NCBI GenBank assembly: GCA_020058565.1
Contig: JAGVDT010000074.1
Coordinates: forward strand, 1-5,044
DNA from: Minisyncoccota bacterium
GTDB taxonomy: Bacteria > Patescibacteriota > Minisyncoccia > Phycocordibacterales > UBA2100
Reading direction: 5' to 3'
Length of the DNA stretch: 5,044 nt
In this document: one piece after another, positions 1-3,933 of the stretch
Layout of the letters: the number at the start of each line of letters is the position of its first letter
Position numbering within the stretch: position 1 is the first letter of the stretch
Notes under the pieces: generated by a model
Databases searched by the model: none
What the model saw: only the letters and a program-made list of their open reading frames with translations
What the model was told of the DNA's origin: nothing
Made by a program: the position numbers and the translations under genes

Positions 1-26
1 CCTCACCAGGCATCAAAAGCAGGCTC

Positions 27-35
27 TGATACAAT
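27..35 (+). promoter_or_regulatory. Extended -10 promoter of the VOC gene, predicting a leaderless mRNA
   Basis: TG at 27-28, one spacer base, then TACAAT at 30-35. Seven bases (36-42) separate the hexamer from the ATG at 43, so transcription should start at or next to the A of the start codon. No -35 match is seen about 17 nt upstream, which is normal for extended -10 promoters. The remaining bases 1-29 contain no recognisable gene end. Confidence 0.7.
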
Positions 36-42
36 CAGCGGC

Positions 43-438
43 ATGAAGGCGCATATCGATGCGGTAGGCATAGTGGCCAAGGACCTCCAGCAGACGCTGG
101 ATTTTTACAAACTCCTCGGCTTTGACCTGAGGCACATAGGAACTGACGGAGACCATTGGGAGGCAGCGCAGGAAAACGGCCTCAGGCTCATGATAGATAC
201 GGAAAAATTGCTAATGAGCCTGGGCCAGCCGACGGCGACTCCTGCGAGCTTTGCGACCATAGCCCTTAAATTCGATTCTCCCGCGGAGCTCGATGCGATG
301 GTCAAGGCCGTGAAAGGCGCTGGCCATGAAATAGTATCGGAGCCGCAGGATATGTTTTGGGGCCAGCGCTATGCAACGATCAAAGATCCAAATGGCAACA
401 AGCTCGACCTGTTTGCCTGGCTCGGAAAAGCGCCCTGA
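43..438 (+). CDS. VOC superfamily (glyoxalase/bleomycin resistance/dioxygenase fold) protein
   Basis: A 131-residue protein, the usual length of a single-chain VOC protein built from two beta-alpha-beta-beta-beta modules. Module one starts with HIDAVGIVAKDLQQTLDFYK (residues 4-23), the typical strand followed by a helix ending in FY-x-LLGF. Module two starts near FATIALKF (70-77) and ends with WGQRYATIKDPNGN (106-119) and LDLFAW (121-126), the classic VOC C-terminal signature of DPxGN followed by a strand. Family members include glyoxalase I, extradiol dioxygenases and antibiotic-binding proteins; most bind a divalent metal or a small ligand at the barrel. H4, E40 and D122 lie where metal ligands often sit, but I cannot assign a substrate. 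The protein has no signal peptide and is probably cytoplasmic and dimeric. The start is fixed by the extended -10 seven bases upstream. It is convergent with queF. Confidence 0.88.
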   Translation: MKAHIDAVGIVAKDLQQTLDFYKLLGFDLRHIGTDGDHWEAAQENGLRLMIDTEKLLMSLGQPTATPASFATIALKFDSPAELDAMVKAVKGAGHEIVSEPQDMFWGQRYATIKDPNGNKLDLFAWLGKAP

Positions 439-450
439 TCCGATCGTACG

Positions 451-495
451 AAAACAAAGCCGCCGCAGGTTCGTCAGTCGCTGACTGGTGCGGCT
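451..495 (-). terminator. Rho-independent terminator of queF
   Basis: On the minus strand, AGCCGC (495-490) pairs with GCGGCT (463-458). An inner perfect stem CAGTC/GACTG (487-483 with 479-475) has an AGC loop. The stem is followed directly by TTGTTTT (457-451). It lies 23 nt past the queF stop. An alternative register pairs CCGCA with TGCGG. On the plus strand the hairpin is followed by a poor T tract (CTGCGCATAGTTTC), so it may act only weakly for the convergent VOC gene. Confidence 0.7.
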
Positions 496-518
496 CTGCG
501 CATAGTTTCATCACAAAG

Positions 519-974
519 TCAGCCCCTCCCGCGGTACGGCGCTACGCTCTGATCTGGGACCCAGACATCTTTGGGCAGTTTTCCATATTGAAAGAAAACA
601 TCTATTGGCATGCCTCCGCGAGGATACCAGTAGCCGCCGATGCGAAGCCACTTCGGCTTGAGCACCTCTATGAGGCGTTTGCCGATATAGACCGTGCAGT
701 CTTCGTGAAATGCGCCATGGCTGCGAAAAGAATAAAAAAAGAGCTTTAGGGATTTGCTTTCCACGATTTTCTTGTCAGGCACATAGTCGATAACGAGATG
801 CGCAAAATCGGGCTGGCCGGTGACAGGGCAGATGGAAGTAAACTCCGGACACGTGAAGCGCACCAAATAATGCGCTCCGGGCTGCGGGTTGGGCACAGTT
901 TCGAGAATCGCCTGTTCGGGAGTATCGGCTGCATGAGAAGACTTCCCGAGCTGATTCAGCGGTGTTTTTTTCAT
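519..974 (-). CDS. queF: NADPH-dependent 7-cyano-7-deazaguanine reductase (preQ1 synthase), short QueF type
   Basis: QueF reduces the nitrile of preQ0 to the aminomethyl group of preQ1 using two NADPH; this is the last step before preQ1 is inserted into tRNA (GUN anticodons) for queuosine. The 151-residue protein carries the hallmark FTSICPVTGQPDFA (45-58). C49 is the nucleophile that forms the thioimide and D56 is the catalytic acid, matching Cys55 and Asp62 of the Bacillus subtilis enzyme. The QueF motif ESKSLKLFF (72-80) and SFRSHGAFHEDC (82-93) follow, with the substrate-binding H90-E91 pair. PRGGMPIDVFFQYG (118-131) is the conserved C-terminal segment. It is slightly shorter than the B. 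subtilis protein at both ends but all active-site residues are present. The T-fold enzyme is cytoplasmic and multimeric. It is transcribed alone, from an extended -10 six bases before the ATG, and ends at a hairpin terminator. No other queuosine gene is in the window. Confidence 0.96.
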   Translation of the reverse strand: MKKTPLNQLGKSSHAADTPEQAILETVPNPQPGAHYLVRFTCPEFTSICPVTGQPDFAHLVIDYVPDKKIVESKSLKLFFYSFRSHGAFHEDCTVYIGKRLIEVLKPKWLRIGGYWYPRGGMPIDVFFQYGKLPKDVWVPDQSVAPYRGRG

Positions 975-980
975 TGCGAC

Positions 981-989
981 TTTATAGCA
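981..989 (-). promoter_or_regulatory. Extended -10 promoter of queF, predicting a leaderless mRNA
   Basis: On the minus strand this reads TGC TATAAA, followed by six bases (GTCGCA, 980-975) and the ATG at 974. Transcription should begin at the start codon. This leaves no room for a preQ1 riboswitch, which often controls queuosine genes in other bacteria. Confidence 0.7.
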
Positions 990-1042
990 TTTTGCGATGC
1001 GGCTGCCAAAGCCGAACGGCGCTCCTCGAAAAAACGCCGACG

Positions 1043-1051
1043 TGCTAGGAT
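1043..1051 (+). promoter_or_regulatory. Extended -10 promoter of obg, predicting a leaderless mRNA
   Basis: TG at 1043-1044, C, then TAGGAT at 1046-1051, six bases before the ATG at 1058. The spacer GCGGGA is purine-rich, but only one base separates GGGA from the ATG, too close for a Shine-Dalgarno role. It is divergent from the queF promoter, with 53 bases between the two elements. Confidence 0.65.
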
Positions 1052-1057
1052 GCGGGA

Positions 1058-2029
1058 ATGTTGGTCGACGAAATCACGGTGCGGCTTGAAGCCGGACGCG
1101 GCGGCAAGGGTGCGGTAGCGTTTAATAAGACCCGGCTCAATCTAGGCCCTACCGGTGGGGACGGTGGACGCGGCGGCAACATATATTTTGAAGGCGTGTC
1201 AGATATCAGCGCACTGCAGTTTTATTCGGGAAAGCCCGTCTTGCGCGCGGAATCAGGCAAAGACGGCCGGGGGCAATTTTTAGACGGCAAAAGCGGGCCG
1301 GACATGATACTCAAGGTCCCGACCGGAACCACCATCACGAATATTGATACGGGTTTTACCAAGGAAATAACCAAAATCGGAGAACGGATCCTGGCCGCGG
1401 GCGGCGGCACCGGCGGCAGGGGCAATTTCAAATTTAGAGGGCCGACAAACACCTCGCCCCGGCAATCCGAGGAGGGCACGATTGGCGACGTGGCAAACTA
1501 CACACTTTCGCTCAGGCTTATCGCGGATGTCGGGCTCATTGGGCTTCCCAATGCCGGCAAATCAAGCCTCCTGAACGAACTCACGCGCGCGCGCAGCAAA
1601 GTCGCCAACTACGCTTTTACCACGCTCGAACCGCACCTCGGCGCGTACCACGACCTGATCATCGCTGACATCCCCGGACTTATTGAGGGCGCTTCAGAAG
1701 GCAGGGGATTGGGATTTAAATTTCTAAAACATGTCGAACGTACGAAAATCCTATTTCACCTGGTCTGCGCCGAAAGTGATGACCCGGTGCGCGATTACGA
1801 AGTAGTCCGCAAAGAACTGGCGGCATATAACCAGGCTCTCGTAAAAAAAGACGAGAAAATATTTTTGACCAAAAGCGACTCCGTGGATGCCGATACGCTC
1901 AAAAAGCATATTGCGGCTTTTAAAAAGGCAAAGAAAACGGCTGTAGCGATTTCGATTCTCGATGAGGCAAGTCTTCAGCAGGTGCGGAGTATGCTCAATA
2001 CGATCCAGGCGGCAAAAGGCACGGCGTAG
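1058..2029 (+). CDS. obg: GTPase Obg (CgtA), compact form without C-terminal OCT domain
   Basis: Obg proteins are essential, slow-turnover GTPases that bind the large ribosomal subunit during late assembly. Residues 1-155 form the glycine-rich Obg fold (GRGGKGAVAF, PTGGDGGRGGN, AAGGGTGGRGN). The G domain runs from about 157: G1/P-loop GLPNAGKSS (162-170), switch I/G2 FTTLEP (187-192), G3 DIPGLIEGASEGRGLG (204-219), G4 LTKSD (270-274), and a G5-like AISILDE (297-303). At 323 residues it is shorter than the E. coli (about 390) or B. subtilis (about 428) proteins because nothing follows the G domain. G4 is TKSD rather than the standard NKxD. The usual FRREK segment of the Obg fold is replaced by FNKTRLNLG. 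The protein is cytoplasmic and ribosome-associated. It is transcribed singly from its own promoter. Confidence 0.96.
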   Translation: MLVDEITVRLEAGRGGKGAVAFNKTRLNLGPTGGDGGRGGNIYFEGVSDISALQFYSGKPVLRAESGKDGRGQFLDGKSGPDMILKVPTGTTITNIDTGFTKEITKIGERILAAGGGTGGRGNFKFRGPTNTSPRQSEEGTIGDVANYTLSLRLIADVGLIGLPNAGKSSLLNELTRARSKVANYAFTTLEPHLGAYHDLIIADIPGLIEGASEGRGLGFKFLKHVERTKILFHLVCAESDDPVRDYEVVRKELAAYNQALVKKDEKIFLTKSDSVDADTLKKHIAAFKKAKKTAVAISILDEASLQQVRSMLNTIQAAKGTA

Positions 2030-2063
2030 CAGACTGCATATCGCCCGCGCATAAGAATTGCGG

Positions 2064-2072
2064 TGATATACT
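2064..2072 (+). promoter_or_regulatory. Extended -10 promoter of the 2080-2541 gene, predicting a leaderless mRNA
   Basis: TG at 2064-2065, A, then TATACT at 2067-2072, followed by seven bases (GGAGCCA) and the ATG at 2080. The GGAG at 2073-2076 looks like a Shine-Dalgarno core but is only three bases from the ATG and would lie upstream of the predicted transcript. Confidence 0.7.
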
Positions 2073-2079
2073 GGAGCCA

Positions 2080-2541
2080 ATGAGACGTCGCAAGCATGCG
2101 AAGTTGCTCAGCTTCAGCGCACACACCTTGTTTTTGTTTGCGCTCATCGCAGGCGTCTTTTTTGCTGCGGGAGTATTTTTTGAGAGACTTGCCGACCGGG
2201 TATTTGCGCCTGATTCCAACCTGTCAAAGTCTGAAAGCGCCAAAGACGAAAATAACCTGCCGATATCGGCATCGTACCCCTCTCCGCGGCTCACCTTTGT
2301 CTTTACGTTATACAAGCTGGCCGGAGAAGACGCGTGCGTTTTTTCCATGACCGACAACAAAGGCGAGGCAATAGATGTCTCGCGGCTTCTGGGCATTGAA
2401 AAGATTCCCTGCACGCTAAACGACGGCAAGCTGGAGGGCGGTTTCAAAGACTGGCTTGACGACAGTGTCTTTACCATCGATGCGGGGAGGGGACGCCTCC
2501 TGGAAGTGGACGCAGCGACTCAGACAACCCTCCGGATATAA
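2080..2541 (+). CDS. Membrane-anchored protein of unknown function
   Basis: A 153-residue protein that I do not recognise. It opens with a basic stretch, MRRRKHAK, followed by one hydrophobic segment at about 14-34 (HTLFLFALIAGVFFAAGVFF). The positive-inside rule then places the rest outside the membrane. A polar linker at about 44-68 (SNLSKSESAKDENN) leads to a small domain with strands (LTFVFTLYKL, 71-80) and two cysteines, C86 and C111, which could form a disulfide outside the cell. The end (DSVFTIDAGRGRLLEVD, 128-144) looks like further strand-rich structure. The segment could also be an uncleaved signal anchor. It starts 50 nt after obg but has its own promoter. The next gene's promoter begins one base past its TAA stop. 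Function unknown; the reading frame itself looks sound. Confidence 0.8.
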   Translation: MRRRKHAKLLSFSAHTLFLFALIAGVFFAAGVFFERLADRVFAPDSNLSKSESAKDENNLPISASYPSPRLTFVFTLYKLAGEDACVFSMTDNKGEAIDVSRLLGIEKIPCTLNDGKLEGGFKDWLDDSVFTIDAGRGRLLEVDAATQTTLRI

Positions 2542-2542
2542 A

Positions 2543-2551
2543 TGGTATAAT
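2543..2551 (+). promoter_or_regulatory. Consensus extended -10 promoter of the DUF5652 gene, predicting a leaderless mRNA
   Basis: TGG TATAAT, a perfect extended -10, at 2543-2551. Six bases (CACCCT) precede the ATG at 2558. It begins one base after the stop codon of the upstream gene, so two reading frames and a promoter are packed with no spare sequence. This is the clearest example of the promoter type in the window. Confidence 0.8.
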
Positions 2552-2557
2552 CACCCT

Positions 2558-2809
2558 ATGATGCACGAACAGTTACTGTGGGGTCCTATGCTTACCGGTC
2601 CGTTTGTGCCGCTTTTCCTGCTGCTTGCTCTGTGGACGGTATTTTGGAAGGGGCTCGCGCTTTGGCACAGCGCCCAAAGAGGGAAGTCAGTGTGGTTTGT
2701 CGCGCTGTTGCTCCTCAATACCGCTGGTATTCTGGAGATCATCTACCTTTTTGCCGTAGAAAAGTTGAAATTCGGGCAGCTCTTCGAATCTAAAGCGCAG
2801 AGACTGTGA
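2558..2809 (+). CDS. DUF5652-type small integral membrane protein
   Basis: An 83-residue protein with two hydrophobic segments, about 14-36 and 44-67. The second contains SVWFVALLLLNTAGILEIIY (44-63), preceded by WKGLALWHSAQRGK (30-43). The W-K-x-LALW, basic turn, WF, LN-x-x-GILEIIY pattern matches the DUF5652 family, which I associate mainly with Patescibacteria; no biochemical function is known to me. It probably forms a two-helix hairpin with the basic turn in the cytoplasm. Two ATGs are adjacent, at 2558 and 2561; 2558 is chosen because it sits six bases after the TATAAT. An upstream extension of the frame to 2456 would run through the previous gene and the promoter and is rejected. The stop lies six bases from the stop of the convergent exported protein, with no clear terminator between them. 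Confidence 0.85.
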   Translation: MMHEQLLWGPMLTGPFVPLFLLLALWTVFWKGLALWHSAQRGKSVWFVALLLLNTAGILEIIYLFAVEKLKFGQLFESKAQRL

Positions 2810-2815
2810 TGCGTT

Positions 2816-3391
2816 TTATCTAAACGTCACGTACGATGGCGGCGTGAGAAGCGACTTGTTTGTCAGCCATGAGTGGCAGTGCCAGCCAACACTTTCATAG
2901 CTGGAGCCGACAATTGCCCCGGACGTCAGGTCCTTGGGGATAACCAACGGGAGCTGCGACAGCGATGTCAGAACGGTCTTCACGCCGACTGATTTGCCTT
3001 CTTCCCATTGGTACAGATACTGGCCGTCATATACGAATAGATTGGACTCCGATTGGCCTGGAGAAACGGTGCGGAATTCTCCACGCATTTTTCCACCGTA
3101 CAGGTAGATCACGCTCATCGTCTGGCCTTCTGCGGTGACGCTGCTGTAATCGCACTGGTAGCTTCCTGTCTGGGTGAGCAAGCTCTTGTACGAAGGCTGG
3201 GGATTCGGCACACCTTTCGTTTCCGGTGACTTTACGGGAGCCTTTGGCTCCGGAGCTTTAGCGGTAGGGGTTGGCGATGTGGAGGTGGCGGTTTCTGGTT
3301 CGGCAGCAGACGGCGCTGACGAAGAAAAAAACCAAACGCTCAGTGCAAGCGCCGCGAGAACTGCTACTGCCAATACAAGGCCTTTGTTCAT
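2816..3391 (-). CDS. Exported or membrane-anchored protein with Pro/Thr/Ser-rich linker, unknown function
   Basis: A 191-residue protein with an N-terminal hydrophobic helix (about 4-22, after MNK) that is a signal peptide or membrane anchor; a possible signal peptidase site follows SAA (28-30). There is no lipobox cysteine. Residues 31-67 form a low-complexity linker rich in P, T, S, A and K, typical of surface tethers. The folded domain from about 68 has SYQCDYSSV (77-85), IYLYGGKMRGEF (95-106), LFVYDGQYLYQW (118-129) and WHCHSW (170-175), ending PPSYVTFR. C80 and C172 are the only cysteines and could form a disulfide. I recall this arrangement in many uncharacterised Patescibacteria exported proteins; the repeated strands resemble beta-rich lipid- or ligand-carrier folds such as LolA, but that is speculation. 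The ATG lies six bases after the stop of the 38-residue frame upstream, with no Shine-Dalgarno site, so translational coupling is possible. Confidence 0.85.
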   Translation of the reverse strand: MNKGLVLAVAVLAALALSVWFFSSSAPSAAEPETATSTSPTPTAKAPEPKAPVKSPETKGVPNPQPSYKSLLTQTGSYQCDYSSVTAEGQTMSVIYLYGGKMRGEFRTVSPGQSESNLFVYDGQYLYQWEEGKSVGVKTVLTSLSQLPLVIPKDLTSGAIVGSSYESVGWHCHSWLTNKSLLTPPSYVTFR

Positions 3392-3397
3392 ATCCGA

Positions 3398-3514
3398 TCA
3401 TCTGATACACACACGATTCTTGCGAACGCAAGACTGGTAATACTCTAGAAAAGGTCGACTGTAGCGGCGCGTCTGATATACGCTCAAATGATGCTTTGAT
3501 CGGTGCTGCGCCAT
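3398..3514 (-). CDS. Candidate 38-residue basic protein, leaderless, upstream of the exported-protein gene
   Basis: The frame runs from an ATG at 3514 to a TGA at 3400-3398 and encodes a small, strongly basic protein (11 R/K and 3 H among 38 residues; begins MAQHRSKHHLS, ends RKNRVCIR). Two things support it. The ATG lies seven bases after a minus-strand extended -10, TGC TAGAAT, the same arrangement seen at six other genes here. Its stop is six bases before the ATG of the 191-residue exported protein, as in a translationally coupled pair. It has two cysteines (C29, C36), no hydrophobic segment, and no similarity I recognise; it does not match the small ribosomal proteins bL34, bL36 or bS21 as I know them. 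It could be a real small RNA-binding or regulatory protein, or a leader peptide for the gene behind it. A chance frame cannot be excluded. Confidence 0.5.
   Translation of the reverse strand: MAQHRSKHHLSVYQTRRYSRPFLEYYQSCVRKNRVCIR
3418..3433. repeat. Perfect 16-bp palindrome TCTTGCGAACGCAAGA-type
   Basis: TCTTGCG (3418-3424), AA, CGCAAGA (3427-3433): seven-base arms around a two-base centre. It lies 27 bp upstream of the exported-protein ATG and inside the candidate 38-residue frame. On the minus strand, TTGCGT (3430-3425) and TATCAG (3407-3402) are 17 bases apart, which would make a weak second promoter with the palindrome over its -35 box. It could be an operator or an RNA hairpin. Confidence 0.4.
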
Positions 3515-3521
3515 GGTAGGA

Positions 3522-3530
3522 ATTCTAGCA
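3522..3530 (-). promoter_or_regulatory. Extended -10 promoter of the 38-residue gene and the exported-protein gene
   Basis: On the minus strand this reads TGC TAGAAT (3530-3522), then seven bases (TCCTACC, 3521-3515), then the ATG at 3514. Transcription is expected to start at this ATG and to continue into the exported-protein gene. No -35 element is evident. Confidence 0.6.
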
Positions 3531-3550
3531 TTGTTTCCTGACGCAAGCAT

Positions 3551-3577
3551 GTGCCAGGGCGAGGAGAGCGCCGGCAC
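3551..3577. other. GC-rich inverted repeat downstream of the 72-residue gene, possible weak terminator
   Basis: GTGCC (3551-3555) pairs with GGCAC (3573-3577), and GGCG (3558-3561) with CGCC (3569-3572), leaving an AG bulge and a 7-nt loop. It is 16 nt past the stop of the minus-strand gene ending at 3594. There is no T tract on either side, so it is not a classic intrinsic terminator; it may protect or pause the transcript. The rest of 3531-3593 shows nothing else. Confidence 0.3.
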
Positions 3578-3593
3578 AGGGAAAAGAACGGTG

Positions 3594-3812
3594 TCAGTCG
3601 TGTGCGCCCGCATTGCTCGTCGAGGAAGCCGCATCAAAACCGGGGGTCTGCGTACCCGTCGCGCGAGCGCCCACAGGCAGCGCTCTGGCGGCAGTCATTG
3701 ATGAATCGGTGGGCGCCGCATAGTGCCAGAACAACACACTCAGAGATGACAGCAAGAAAAGCGCTATCGCAGCTACCCAGTATGGTGTTGTGGAAGCAGA
3801 AGACGTGTCCAT
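3594..3812 (-). CDS. Small single-span membrane protein, unknown function
   Basis: A 72-residue protein: a short polar start (MDTSSASTTP), one hydrophobic segment at about 11-31 (YWVAAIALFLLSSLSVLFWHY), then a tail rich in A, T, S and G (32-72) with no recognisable fold. It resembles the many small anchored surface peptides of this type of organism, but I cannot name a family. The composition (hydrophobic helix next to a low-complexity tail) is hard to get from a shadow frame, and nothing convincing lies on the other strand. Unlike its neighbours it has no extended -10 six or seven bases from the ATG. A TACTAT at 3851-3846 on the minus strand would give a start near 3839 and a 27-nt leader without a Shine-Dalgarno site. 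The start is therefore less certain. Its function may be tied to the downstream exported protein, on the same strand. Confidence 0.55.
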   Translation of the reverse strand: MDTSSASTTPYWVAAIALFLLSSLSVLFWHYAAPTDSSMTAARALPVGARATGTQTPGFDAASSTSNAGAHD

Positions 3813-3917
3813 AGTTTGTTCGTCATATCGACATCACATTGTCCGATAGTAGCGGTGAGTTTTCTGTGAACGCCGCCACTCCTCTCAGGGACGGGTTCCG
3901 GCCAACGGCTGAACTCC

Positions 3918-3926
3918 TGATACAAT
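3918..3926 (+). promoter_or_regulatory. Extended -10 promoter of the histidine kinase, predicting a leaderless mRNA
   Basis: TGA TACAAT at 3918-3926, the same nine bases as at 27-35 before the VOC gene. Seven bases (GTCTCAG) precede the ATG at 3934. An in-frame ATG at 3925 overlaps the hexamer itself and would not be transcribed. The rest of 3813-3917 shows no gene and no clear operator. Confidence 0.7.
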
Positions 3927-3933
3927 GTCTCAG

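Noticed and set aside
465..495. tRNA-like GGTTCG arm between the VOC gene and queF
   Set aside because: No acceptor, D or anticodon arm fits; the sequence is better explained as a terminator hairpin.
604..617. Minus-strand TGG TATCCT nine bases before an internal ATG of queF
   Set aside because: The spacing is off and the ATG is M122 within the conserved GGMPIDVFFQYG segment of QueF.
357..749. Plus-strand frame of 130 codons
   Set aside because: It runs antisense over queF, whose catalytic motifs are unmistakable, and overlaps the end of the VOC gene; it has no promoter or start signal.
798..1118. Plus-strand frame of 106 codons across the queF start and the obg start
   Set aside because: It overlaps both promoters and the beginning of obg in another frame, and its arginine-rich content is typical of a shadow frame.
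1751..2477. Minus-strand frames antisense to obg and to the 2080 gene
   Set aside because: They are shadows of sound plus-strand genes and have no promoter of the local type.
2456..2557. N-terminal extension of the DUF5652 protein
   Set aside because: It would overlap the upstream gene and cross the TATAAT promoter; the family is short and the ATG at 2558 is placed exactly for a leaderless start.
2807..2829. Imperfect hairpin between the convergent DUF5652 and exported-protein stops
   Set aside because: Only five continuous A/T-rich pairs (CGTTT/AAACG) with no following T tract; too weak to call a terminator.
3174..3440. Plus-strand frame of 88 codons
   Set aside because: It is antisense to the signal peptide and Pro/Thr linker of the exported protein; the Gly/Val/Ala repetition is the complement of that linker.
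3474..3499. Plus-strand TGATATACG followed five bases later by ATGATGCTTTGA, a three-codon leaderless frame
   Set aside because: The spacing is shorter than at the other genes, the hexamer ends in G, and it lies antisense to the 38-residue frame.
3551..3814. Plus-strand frame of 87 codons
   Set aside because: Antisense to the 72-residue membrane protein; arginine/serine-rich with no structure.
3831..3851. Minus-strand TACTAT six bases before an ATG-TGA start-stop pair, in frame with the 72-residue gene
   Set aside because: The hexamer lacks TG, and TGA is clearly a stop here (the VOC, queF and DUF5652 genes end with it and no conserved domain contains an in-frame TGA), so recoding as glycine is not supported.
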